Part shown: piece by piece, positions 19,334 to 26,775 of the stretch | How the letters are laid out: the number at the start of each line of letters is the position of its first letter | How positions within the stretch are numbered: the stretch's first letter is position 1 | DNA from: Sinomonas atrocyanea | GTDB taxonomy: Bacteria > Actinomycetota > Actinomycetes > Actinomycetales > Micrococcaceae | DNA: 64,000 nucleotides | Direction of reading: 5' to 3' | Assembly (NCBI RefSeq): GCF_030811715.1 | Contig: NZ_JAUSRH010000014.1 | Location: forward strand, 47,914 to 111,913 | Notes under the pieces: model-generated | What the model saw: the letters and a program-made list of their open reading frames with translations, nothing else | What the model was told of the DNA's origin: nothing | The model's database searches: none | Program-made: the position numbers and the translations under genes

Positions 19334-19783
19334 TCAGGCGGCGTCGGCGATGCGGGCCAGGAGCGCGAGGGCGTCGCGGAGCCGCGCGAGCTCGTCCGGG
19401 TCCAGCTCGCGGGCGAGGGTGCGCTGGAGCCAGTCCTCCTTCGCCAGCCGGTGGGCCGCGAACTGCTCCCGCGCCGCGTCGGTGAGGGAGATGGCGGTCT
19501 TGCGCCCGTCGTCGGGGTGGAGGTCGCGGCGGAGGAGCCCCGCGCCCTCGAGCGCCGAGATCGTGGCGCCCATCGACTGCGGGCGCACGCCCTCGGCGCG
19601 GGCGAGGCCGCTCACGGTGGCGGGGCCGTCCCGCTCGAGCCGGACGAGGACATTGATCTGGGACCGGGTGAGGTCCACGGGATCGGCCTGCTGGCGCAGC
19701 CGGCGGCTGAGGCGGGCGAGCACCGGGCGGAGCTCGCCCGCGAGGGCTGCAGCCTCGGGACCGGGCGCGCGGTCTGTCTCCAT
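19334..19783 (-). CDS. MarR-family transcriptional regulator
   Basis: 149 residues from the ATG at 19783; an in-frame ATG at 19801 would add six residues and cannot be excluded. The winged helix-turn-helix is clear: LTRSQINVLVRLERDGPATVSGLARAEG, then the recognition helix region VRPQSMGATISALEGAGLL and the wing DLHPDDGRKTAISLTD with the conserved DxRxK-type basic residues. It probably controls itself and the downstream isochorismatase-like gene, and possibly the divergent gene at 19874. A near-perfect 24-bp palindrome lies directly upstream. Confidence 0.9.
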   Translation of the reverse strand: METDRAPGPEAAALAGELRPVLARLSRRLRQQADPVDLTRSQINVLVRLERDGPATVSGLARAEGVRPQSMGATISALEGAGLLRRDLHPDDGRKTAISLTDAAREQFAAHRLAKEDWLQRTLARELDPDELARLRDALALLARIADAA

Positions 19784-19803
19784 CCGCCCATTCCACCACA
19801 TGT

Positions 19804-19827
19804 GAAGGAACCTGCGCAGTTTCCTTC
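19804..19827. promoter_or_regulatory. 24-bp palindrome, candidate MarR operator
   Basis: GAAGGAAACTGC followed by GCAGGTTCCTTC on the reverse strand: two 12-nt half-sites complementary at 11 of 12 positions. It lies between marR and the divergent gene at 19874, the classical position for a MarR dimer site. Confidence 0.7.
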
Positions 19828-19873
19828 AGGGATCCTCAGCGCCGATCACAGCGCGAGCCGCTAAGGTGAATCC

Positions 19874-20410
19874 ATGGTCGGGAAGTTCTTCGGGTCGCTG
19901 TTCGGTGGGGCCGGGCGCGAGCCCGAGCATGGCCTCGACGAGCAGCTGCCCCTCACCCAGGCCCAGGAGCTCGAGCAGACGCGCGAGACCCTCGGGGCGC
20001 TGCGCAGCGCCATCCGCCGCGCGGGCGCCGTGCTGCCCACGCTCGCGTCCTCCCGGGTCCGGCAGACCGACGACCTCCTGGCAGGGCTCATCGACTACAT
20101 CGCCGAGCACGGCGCCTCCACCGAACAGCGGGTCCTGCTCAACTCGATCGTCACGGACTACCTGCCCACCTCCCTGCGCGTGTACCGCGCCCTGCCGCCG
20201 TCCACCCACACGGACTCGAGCCCCGAGTCGGAGAAGCTGCTCGAGCAGCTCGACATCCTGCACTCGACAGCCTTGGACCTGGACAACCAGGTCCGCACCG
20301 GCGCCATCGCCGAGCTGAGCGTCCACGGGCGCTTCCTGCAGGACAAGTTCGACGTCGAGGGCATCCGCCTCAGCTCAGCTCCGCAACCCCGAGAAGGAGA
20401 CGCACTCTGA
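19874..20410 (+). CDS. Helical hypothetical protein of the second Ter module
   Basis: 178 residues, mainly amphipathic helix, with a short hydrophobic/basic N-terminus MVGKFFGSLFGG that recalls the [10 protein letters not shown] loop of TerD copy 1. Segments LEQTRETLGALRSAIRRAGAV and SEKLLEQLDILHSTALDLD are likely coiled coil or helical bundle. No catalytic motif is seen. Its stop shares one base with the next start (TGATG), so it is translationally coupled to the degenerate TerD gene. A TAAGGT hexamer ends 6 nt before the ATG, suggesting a leaderless transcript. Similar helical proteins accompany Ter operons, but I do not recognise a named family. Confidence 0.8.
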   Translation: MVGKFFGSLFGGAGREPEHGLDEQLPLTQAQELEQTRETLGALRSAIRRAGAVLPTLASSRVRQTDDLLAGLIDYIAEHGASTEQRVLLNSIVTDYLPTSLRVYRALPPSTHTDSSPESEKLLEQLDILHSTALDLDNQVRTGAIAELSVHGRFLQDKFDVEGIRLSSAPQPREGDAL

Positions 20411-20985
20411 TGGCCACGATGGTCGCGGGCAGCAACGCCCAGCTCACGGCGGAGAACCCCGGGCTCGGCGGGGTGATGGTGGCGATGGGCTGGCAGATCG
20501 TGCCGAGCAACGGCCCTCAGTCCGAGCTCACGTCGATGGCAATCATCTGCGGCGAGGACGGGCGCGCCCTCTCCCCCGAGCACCTCGTCTTCTTCAATCA
20601 GCTCACGACGGCGGGCGGCGGCGTCCGCTTCACCGGCGGCGAGGATGGGGCGCACGGCGCGGCGCACGACCAGGAGCAGATCGACGTCGAGTTCGCCCTC
20701 ATCCCGGCCGAGGTCGCCAAGATCGCGTTCCTGGCCTACGTGGACCCCGAGGTGCGCGGCCCCGGGACATTCGGCGCCGTGCGCAGCGCCTACATCCGGC
20801 TCGCCCGGCCCGACGGCTCCGAGCTCCTGCGCTTCGACGTCCCCGAGATGCACGGCGACCGCATCAAGGCCATGATGTTCGGCGAGCTCTACCGGCACCG
20901 CGACGACTGGAAGTTCCGCGCCCTCGGCCAGGGCTACGAGAACGGCCTCGCAGGAGTCTCGCGCGACTTCGGGCTCGACCTCTGA
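20410..20985 (+). CDS. TerD-family protein with degenerate calcium loop
   Basis: 191 residues. The TerD fold is kept (LVFFNQLTTAGGGVRF, PDGSELLRFDVPEM, DDWKFRALGQGYENGLAG), but the Ca-binding loop that reads GDNxTGxGEGDDE in copies 1-3 is GGEDGAHGAAHDQE here, at about residues 76-89, with most acidic ligands lost. It may be a structural partner of the Ca-binding TerD proteins instead of a Ca sensor. The ATG overlaps the previous stop by one base and the gene's own stop overlaps the next ATG in the same way, so these three genes form a coupled operon. Confidence 0.88.
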   Translation: MATMVAGSNAQLTAENPGLGGVMVAMGWQIVPSNGPQSELTSMAIICGEDGRALSPEHLVFFNQLTTAGGGVRFTGGEDGAHGAAHDQEQIDVEFALIPAEVAKIAFLAYVDPEVRGPGTFGAVRSAYIRLARPDGSELLRFDVPEMHGDRIKAMMFGELYRHRDDWKFRALGQGYENGLAGVSRDFGLDL

Positions 20986-21752
20986 TGAAGGGCCTGGCAG
21001 GCTCGGACGTGCCGTTCATGACCCGGCGGGTCAAGGCGCCCGCAACGGGAGTCGAGCGCAGCCGGAACCCCGAGCCGGTGGTTGAGCGCAGCCGAAACCC
21101 CCTGGACCTCGGGGAGCCCACGGTCCCGGTCCCGCCGTCCTCCGGGCACGCGCCGTCGGCCGGCCTCGACCTCTCGCCCGCCCCGGCGGCCGAACGCCCG
21201 GCGAACGCGCAACGCGCAGACCCGGATCCCACGACGCCCGAGGCCCGCCTGTACCCGGCCCCCGCGTTCGGCGAGCTCCACCAGCTCGCGGAGGGCGCCG
21301 CCGTCGTGCGTCTGAACCCGCGGCAGTCCGGGATCGGCTCCCTCTTCGTCACCGGCGCGCGCGGCACGGCGTGGGAGGGCGAGGACCGCACCACGGGGGC
21401 ACAGAGCGTCCACCGGGAGCAGATCGGCACGCCCATCCCGACCCCGGGGAACCGGCCACTCGTGGGCTTCGTTAATCGGGACGCCGTTGTGGTGCTGCGC
21501 CATGTGCGCAGGCTCCGCCGTGCCCTGTTCATCGGGGCCGGGGGGACCATGACGGTCCAGACCTTCGACGGCTCGGCCATCGCGGTCCAGGGCACCCTGG
21601 GCCCGGGCCTGCGCACGGTCCTGACTGCGACCCGCATCGGCGCGCTCCTCGAGCTGCGGGCCGAATCGGTCCCCGAGGACTGGGACGACGGCGAAATCTG
21701 GCGCGAGTTCGCGTTCACGATGACCGTGGGGTTGGGAGGCCTGCGGCGCTAG
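20985..21752 (+). CDS. Hypothetical Ter-module protein with VERSRNP repeats
   Basis: 255 residues, not recognised. The N-terminal 90 residues are disordered and Pro/Ala-rich and contain two VERSRNP copies encoded by a 30-bp-spaced DNA repeat (21051-21101). The C-terminal 160 residues are a folded beta-rich domain (RLYPAPAFGELHQLAEGAAVV, VVVLRHVRRLRRALFIGAGG, MTVQTFDGSAIAVQGTLGPG) that may be a TerD-like or AIM24-like beta sandwich; this is a guess from the strand pattern. Start and preceding stop share TGATG. It closes the coupled trio before a 118-nt gap and the lyase gene. Confidence 0.75.
   Translation: MKGLAGSDVPFMTRRVKAPATGVERSRNPEPVVERSRNPLDLGEPTVPVPPSSGHAPSAGLDLSPAPAAERPANAQRADPDPTTPEARLYPAPAFGELHQLAEGAAVVRLNPRQSGIGSLFVTGARGTAWEGEDRTTGAQSVHREQIGTPIPTPGNRPLVGFVNRDAVVVLRHVRRLRRALFIGAGGTMTVQTFDGSAIAVQGTLGPGLRTVLTATRIGALLELRAESVPEDWDDGEIWREFAFTMTVGLGGLRR
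21051..21101. repeat. VERSRNP-encoding repeat, two copies
   Basis: GTYGAGCGCAGCCGRAACCC occurs at 21051-21070 and 21081-21100, a 30-nt spacing that keeps the reading frame. The sequence resembles a GGTTGAGCGCAGYCGAAACC element known to me as dispersed in actinobacterial genomes; only these two copies were noticed here. Confidence 0.75.
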
Positions 21753-21815
21753 CAAGGCCCGGCCGCGCACCCGGCCGGTCCCGACCACCGGCCCCGCGGC
21801 GCGCCGTGGGGCGGA

Positions 21816-21854
21816 CACGCACCGTTCTTGCACGCACCGTTCTTGCACGCACCG
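21816..21854. repeat. 15-bp tandem repeat upstream of the lyase gene
   Basis: CACGCACCGTTCTTG occurs at 21816-21830 and 21831-21845 with a partial third copy to 21854. It fills the leader between the Ter-module trio and the lyase start at 21871, so it could affect expression of the biosynthetic genes. Confidence 0.75.
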
Positions 21855-21870
21855 ACACCTGGGGGACCCC

Positions 21871-23049
21871 GTGCTGCACTACTCGTACCTCACCGCGAGC
21901 ACCCGCGACCGGCTCTTCGCCCGCCGGCCGCGCGAGCTCGGCCCGGACAGCGGCGCGGAGGCGCTCGCCGTCGGCCTCGGCGCCACGCTCTACACGCCCG
22001 GCACCCGGCCGGGGCTCGCCGAGGGGATCCTGCGCCGCGCCCGCTCCGGCTGCACGAGCACCGTCCTGTGCCTCGAGGACGCCGTCCCCGACGCAGCGGT
22101 GGAGAGTGCGGAGGACAACGTGGCCGGAGCCCTCGCCGAGCTCGCTGGGCTCGACGCGCCGACCCGGGCGCGGACGCTGCCGCTGCTGTTCGTGCGCCCG
22201 CGCTCCCCCGAGCAGCTCCTCGCCCTCGGGCGACGGCTCGGGGACGCGGCGGGCGTCCTCACAGGGTTCGTGCTCCCCAAGTTCGAGAACGCCTCGGGCC
22301 GCGCGGAGCGGTTCCTCGTGGCCCTCGAGCAGCTCAACGCCGAGCTCTCTGCGCGGGTGCCGCTGCGGGCCATGCCGATCATCGAGCACCCGGTGACCAC
22401 GCACCGGGAGAGCAGGCCTGAGGCCCTGCTCGCCGTCCGCGACCTGCTCGAGGCGCATCGCGATCTCGTCCTGTCCGTGCGGATCGGGGCGACGGACATC
22501 GCCTCCGCCTACGGGCTGCGCCGCTCGCGCGACCTGACCATCTACCACGTCGCCGTGGTCGCGGAGGTGATCGCCGACGTCGTGGGCATCCTGGGCCGCG
22601 CCGACGGCGGGTGGGTCATCTCGGGGCCGGTGTGGGAGCACTACACCAACAACGAGCGGATCCTGCGGCCCCTCCTGCGCGCCACCCCGTTCGACGCCGC
22701 GAACTCGGGGGTGCTGCGCGAGCAGCTCCTGGGCGCGAACCTCGACGGCCTGCTGCGGGAGATCGAGCTCGACCTCGCCAACGGGCTGCTCGGCAAGACG
22801 GTCATCCACCCCTCGCACGTCCCGCTCGTGCACGCGCTCCACGTCGTGGCGCACGACGAGTACCTCGACGCCCTGGACATCATGGCCGCCGAGGGCGGCG
22901 GGGCGGTCGCCTCCCGCTCGGGCGTGCGGATGAACGAGGCCAAGCCCCATCGGGCCTGGGCCCGCCGCACCCTGCTGCGCGCCGACGCGTTCGGGGTGGC
23001 CCGGCCCGACGTGACCTTCGTGGACCTGCTGGAAGCGAGCATGAAGTGA
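21871..23049 (+). CDS. TIM-barrel C-C bond lyase (HpcH/HpaI- and citrate-lyase-like) of the Ter biosynthetic module
   Basis: 392 residues. The fold is that of the HpcH/HpaI aldolase and citrate lyase beta superfamily: STVLCLEDAVPD (strand with acidic metal/substrate residues), LPLLFVRPRS (Arg-bearing strand), TGFVLPKFEN and VLSVRIGATDIASAYGLRRSRD. The Ter literature (Anantharaman, Iyer and Aravind) groups such lyases with PRTase and HAD genes in a predicted pathway for a nucleotide-like metabolite. The GTG at 21871 follows GGGGGA. The stop overlaps the next GTG start by 4 nt, so lyase and PRTase are coupled. Substrate unknown. Confidence 0.87.
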   Translation: MLHYSYLTASTRDRLFARRPRELGPDSGAEALAVGLGATLYTPGTRPGLAEGILRRARSGCTSTVLCLEDAVPDAAVESAEDNVAGALAELAGLDAPTRARTLPLLFVRPRSPEQLLALGRRLGDAAGVLTGFVLPKFENASGRAERFLVALEQLNAELSARVPLRAMPIIEHPVTTHRESRPEALLAVRDLLEAHRDLVLSVRIGATDIASAYGLRRSRDLTIYHVAVVAEVIADVVGILGRADGGWVISGPVWEHYTNNERILRPLLRATPFDAANSGVLREQLLGANLDGLLREIELDLANGLLGKTVIHPSHVPLVHALHVVAHDEYLDALDIMAAEGGGAVASRSGVRMNEAKPHRAWARRTLLRADAFGVARPDVTFVDLLEASMK

Positions 23050-25907
23050 CCCACACCGCCGACGTCACCCCTTGGGAGCGCGAGGTCACCCCGCCGGAGC
23101 GCGACGTCACCCCCTGGGAGCGCGACGTCACCCCCTGGGACCGCGACGTCACCCCGCCGGAGCGCGACGTCACCCCGCCGGAGCGCGACGTCACCCCGCC
23201 GGAGCGCGTGTGGCCCGGGGCGGTGGTCCGCGACCGGCTCGGGATCACGCTCGCGACTGCGCCGGGAAGCCTCGTGCCCGTCGACGCCCTCGTGGGCCTC
23301 GCGGTGCGGCGCAACCCGAAGCGCGCCCAGCTGCTCGTCTCGCGCGTCCTCGCCAAGCACGTGCCCACGCCGCCGGCAGTCGCGCTCGGCGCGGCGCGGC
23401 TGCTCGGCGCCGCCGTTGCCAGGGAGCTGGGGCTCGGCCCCGCAGACGGCGCCGCCGGGCCACAGCTGGAGGAGGCCGCCCGGGCGCTCCTGGCCCTCCT
23501 CGCCGGGGACGCGCCGTCGGACGCGCTGCCCCTCCCCCTTCCGCAGCGCGCCGCGGGCGGCGAGCACATCGCGACGCTCGGCTACGCCGAGACCGCCACG
23601 GGCCTCGGGCACGCGGTCGCCGAGTACCTCGGCTCCTACTACCTCCACTCCACCCGCCTGAGCACGCCCGTGCGCCCCTTCGGGGGCTTCGAGGAGGAGC
23701 ACTCGCACGCGACCGGGCACGCCCTCGTGCCCAGCGACCCCACCCGGCTCGCCCGCGCCGCCACCGTGGTGCTGGTCGACGACGAGCTCTCCACCGGCCG
23801 GACGGTCCTCAACACGGTGCGGGAGCTGCACGCCGCCTGGCGGCCGGAGGTGGCGCACGACGCCGGCCCCTCCGGCGGAGGCCCGCCTCGCCGGCGGTAC
23901 GTGGTCGCCACCCTGGTGGACCTCCGCTCGGCCGAGGACCGGGCGGAGTTCGAGCGGCTCGCCGAGGACCTCGGGTGCGGGCTGACGGTCGTGGCGCTCG
24001 GGGTGGGCATGGTCCGCCTGCCCGCCGACGTCCTCGAGCGGGCGGCCCAGTGGCTCGCCGCCTCCGCCCCCGACCTCGGCGCCCCACTGGGTGACCTCGA
24101 CAGTCCACGGGGCGACCTCGCGCCCCCACGGGGCGACCTCGCGCCCCCACCGGGTGACCTCGGCGCCCCACGGGGTGACCTCGGCGCAGTCCGGAGCGCG
24201 CGGTTCGGCGTCGACACCGCCGGCCCCCACGGGGTCCGGCTCGCCGACCTGGCTGCCCCCGCCGCGCGCGCCGCGGCCGCCGCCCTGGCCGAGAAGGGGG
24301 TCGCGCGGACGGCCCGGGTCCTCGTGCTCGGCGCGGAGGAGCACCTCGCGCTGCCCCTCGCCGTCGCCGACGCCCTCACCGCCGATTTCCCGGGCACCCT
24401 CTTCTCCTCGACCACCCGCTCGCCCGTGCACGTCCACGACGAGCCCGGCTACGCGGTCCGCTCCGCGCTCACGTTCGCGTCTCACGACCACGCCCTCGAC
24501 GGCGGCCCGGGCACCGGCCGCCGCCACGCGTACAACATCGTGACCCGAGGCGAGCGCTTCGACGCCATCGTCTACCTGCCCGAGCCCGGTACCGCGCCCG
24601 AGGACCTCGCCACCGTGGGCAGGCCGGGAACGCAGGCCCACGGCGAGCCCAGCGTCACCGAGGCGCTCGCGCGGGCGGCGCGCACCGTCGTCGTGCTCCC
24701 CCTCGACGCGGAACCGCCGTACCCCGAGCCGCTGCGCGGCGGCACCGGCCCCGGGGCGTTCGGCTCCTACCGGCCCGAGGACGTGGGCTGGCTGCTCAAG
24801 GACCTCTCCGGCGCGCGCCTGGAGGCTCCGGCCCACGAGCGCGAGGCCGCGATCCAGTCCGGGCGGGCGAGCTACGCCGAATCGCTGCCTCAGGAGTACG
24901 AGCCGAGCCCCGAGTACCAGGCCCTGTTCCGCGAGGCCCTCGCGGCGTCCGGCCTGCGGATCGCGCAGGCGGTCGCGGACGTCACGGAGCAGGTCCTCGC
25001 GCTGCGCGGCCGCGAGCCGGTGCTCGTCTCGCTCGCCCGGGCCGGGACCCCCGTCGGGGTGCTCATGCGCCGCTGGGCCGCGCACGCCCACGGTCTGGAC
25101 GTGCCGCACTACACGATGAGCATCGTGCGCGGGCTCGGGATCGACGCGAATGCGCTGCGCTGGCTGCTCACGCGGCACCGGCCGGAGCAGATCATGTTCG
25201 TGGACGGCTGGACGGGCAAGGGCGCGATCGCGCGGGAGCTCGCCGCGGCGCTCGAGGACTTCGCCGCCTCGGACGGCGTGCGCCTCTCTCCCGAGCTCGC
25301 CGTCCTGGCCGACCCGGGCCGCTGCGTGCGCGTGTCCGGCACGCGGGAGGACTTCCTCATCCCCTCCGCGTGCCTGAACTCGACCGTCTCGGGGCTCGTC
25401 TCCCGCACCGTCTTCAACCGCGCGCTGATCGGGCCGCACGAGATGCACGGGGCCAAGTTCTACCGCGAGCTCGCGCCGCGGGACGTCGCGAACGAGTTCG
25501 TCGACGCCGTGGCCGCGCACTTCCCCGGCATCCGCCCGAGGCTGCCCGAGCCCCTGGAGGAGCCGACGTGGGCGGGCTGGGCCGCCGTGGAGCGCATCGC
25601 CGCGGACCAGGGCCTCGGCCCCCTCCGGAACGCCGTGAACCTCGTCAAGCCCGGCGTCGGGGAGACCACCCGCGTGCTCCTGCGCCGCGTGCCGTGGAAG
25701 GTGCTCGCGCGCCCGGAGCTGCTCGCCACGGACGACGCCGGCCGCCTCCTGTGCGGCGACCTCGCCCACGTGCTGCTGCTCGCCGGGCAGCGGGGGGTGC
25801 CGGTGGAGCCGGCGGAGGGCCTGCCGTACAGCTGCGTGGGGCTGATCCACCCGCGCTTCACGCCCGGCGCGACGGGGGCCGACGGGAAGGCGGTGGCCGA
25901 TGTCTAG
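23046..25907 (+). CDS. Multidomain phosphoribosyltransferase: PRTase_2-TRSP-PRTase_1-PELOTA_1 fusion
   Basis: 953 residues from the GTG at 23046. Order: seven DVTPWER-type heptads (6-54); a PRTase with PRPP loop VVLVDDELSTGRT (241-253); a linker with AHDAGP (270-275) and GDLxxPR heptads (345-380); a TRSP-like domain (about 385-570); a second PRTase (about 590-840) with a PRPP-type loop FVDGWTGKGAIARE (718-731); and a C-terminal PELOTA_1 RNA-binding-like domain (about 845-940) with KPGVGETTRVLLRRVPW. In most Ter operons these domains are split over two genes, so this looks like a fusion. It should attach a base-like group to PRPP; the PELOTA domain suggests RNA or ribonucleotide involvement. 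The frame is open far upstream, but GTGA overlap with the lyase and the nearby GGAAGCGAG support this start. Confidence 0.87.
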   Translation: MTHTADVTPWEREVTPPERDVTPWERDVTPWDRDVTPPERDVTPPERDVTPPERVWPGAVVRDRLGITLATAPGSLVPVDALVGLAVRRNPKRAQLLVSRVLAKHVPTPPAVALGAARLLGAAVARELGLGPADGAAGPQLEEAARALLALLAGDAPSDALPLPLPQRAAGGEHIATLGYAETATGLGHAVAEYLGSYYLHSTRLSTPVRPFGGFEEEHSHATGHALVPSDPTRLARAATVVLVDDELSTGRTVLNTVRELHAAWRPEVAHDAGPSGGGPPRRRYVVATLVDLRSAEDRAEFERLAEDLGCGLTVVALGVGMVRLPADVLERAAQWLAASAPDLGAPLGDLDSPRGDLAPPRGDLAPPPGDLGAPRGDLGAVRSARFGVDTAGPHGVRLADLAAPAARAAAAALAEKGVARTARVLVLGAEEHLALPLAVADALTADFPGTLFSSTTRSPVHVHDEPGYAVRSALTFASHDHALDGGPGTGRRHAYNIVTRGERFDAIVYLPEPGTAPEDLATVGRPGTQAHGEPSVTEALARAARTVVVLPLDAEPPYPEPLRGGTGPGAFGSYRPEDVGWLLKDLSGARLEAPAHEREAAIQSGRASYAESLPQEYEPSPEYQALFREALAASGLRIAQAVADVTEQVLALRGREPVLVSLARAGTPVGVLMRRWAAHAHGLDVPHYTMSIVRGLGIDANALRWLLTRHRPEQIMFVDGWTGKGAIARELAAALEDFAASDGVRLSPELAVLADPGRCVRVSGTREDFLIPSACLNSTVSGLVSRTVFNRALIGPHEMHGAKFYRELAPRDVANEFVDAVAAHFPGIRPRLPEPLEEPTWAGWAAVERIAADQGLGPLRNAVNLVKPGVGETTRVLLRRVPWKVLARPELLATDDAGRLLCGDLAHVLLLAGQRGVPVEPAEGLPYSCVGLIHPRFTPGATGADGKAVADV
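23061..23207. repeat. 21-bp repeat array in the PRTase 5' end, seven units
   Basis: Units start at 23061 and every 21 nt to 23187. Each is GASGTCACCCC followed by CTGGGAGCGC or GCCGGAGCGC. Read in the coding sense this gives DVTPWER or DVTPPER, making residues 6-54. Confidence 0.92.
23853..23869 (+). repeat. AHDAGP 17-mer, copy in the PRTase gene
   Basis: GCGCACGACGCCGGCCC in frame, encoding AHDAGP at residues 270-275 in a linker; identical to the copies in jetC and the GNAT-AAA gene. Confidence 0.85.
24072..24194. repeat. 21-bp repeat array in the PRTase linker, five full units and a partial
   Basis: Units start at 24072, 24093, 24114, 24135, 24156 and 24177 (partial). They contain GACCTCGGCG plus CCCCACGGGGT, the reverse complement of the family seen at 10290. 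In the coding frame they give GDLGAPR-type heptads between the first PRTase and the TRSP domain. Confidence 0.92.
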
Positions 25908-26775
25908 GCCGGTGGTGGCGTGCGACCTCGACCGCACGCTCATCTACTCCGCCCGGGCCCTCCACCTCGACGGCCCGGACCACTGCGCGCCCCGGCTCGT
26001 GGTGAGCGAGGTGTACGAGAACGCCCCGCTGAGCTACATGACCCGCGCGGCCGAGGACCTCCTGCACGAGCTGCTGGGCCACGCCGTCCTCGTCCCCGTG
26101 ACCACGAGGACTCAGGCCCAGTTCGCCCGGGTCCAGCTCCCGCCGACCCCGTACGCGATCACCACCAACGGCGGCGTCCTCCTGCACTTCGGGACGCCCG
26201 ACGGCGCGTGGTCCGCCCGGGTGCGCCACGCCGTCGCCCGCGGATCCGCCCCGATCGAGGACGTTCTAGCGCGCCTGTGCCACAACGACCCGCCGTGGGT
26301 GGACCGCGTGCGGACTGCCGAGGACCTGTTCGCCTACGCGATCGTGGACCGCGCCTGGCTGCCTGCAGAGTGGCTCGCCGGGCTCTCCGGCTGGTGCGCC
26401 GAGCGCGGCTGGGTCGTCTCTCTCCAGGGGCGCAAGCTCTACTGCGTCCCGGCGGCAGTGACCAAGGAGGCCGCGGTCGCCGAGGTCATGGACCGGGTGG
26501 GCGCACGAGGGCTCGTCGCCGCCGGCGACTCGCTGCTCGACCAGGGGCTCCTCGAGTTGGCCGACGTGGCCCTGCGGCCCCGGCACGGCGAGCTCGAGGC
26601 CGCGGGCTACACCCGGCCGGGGCTGCGGGTGACCGAGAGCGCCGGCGTCCGGGCGGGCGAGGAGATCCTCCGTGCAGCGCTGGAGGCCGCGCGCGGCCGG
26701 TTCGCCCGCCCTCAGCCGACGGCGGCGGCGTCCGGGGACGAGTCCTTGGCCCACTCCTCGGCCATGAGGCGGTAG
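25900..26775 (+). CDS. HAD-superfamily phosphatase of the Ter biosynthetic module
   Basis: 291 residues. Motif I DLDRTL places the catalytic aspartates at residues 9 and 11. The C-terminal segment [22 protein letters not shown] supplies motif IV aspartates, and [14 protein letters not shown] before it resembles the Cof/sucrose-phosphatase type. It probably removes a phosphate from the product of the lyase/PRTase pair. The ATG at 25900 overlaps the PRTase stop by 8 nt. The 3' end overlaps the convergent oxidoreductase gene by 64 nt, and the last 30 residues lie in that overlap and look unstructured. Confidence 0.87.
   Translation: MSRPVVACDLDRTLIYSARALHLDGPDHCAPRLVVSEVYENAPLSYMTRAAEDLLHELLGHAVLVPVTTRTQAQFARVQLPPTPYAITTNGGVLLHFGTPDGAWSARVRHAVARGSAPIEDVLARLCHNDPPWVDRVRTAEDLFAYAIVDRAWLPAEWLAGLSGWCAERGWVVSLQGRKLYCVPAAVTKEAAVAEVMDRVGARGLVAAGDSLLDQGLLELADVALRPRHGELEAAGYTRPGLRVTESAGVRAGEEILRAALEAARGRFARPQPTAAASGDESLAHSSAMRR

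Noticed and set aside
22641..25943. 1100-codon reverse-strand open frame opposite the lyase and PRTase genes
   Set aside because: Composition is Arg/Gly/Ala-rich with no domain, and the + strand has recognised domains and coupled starts.
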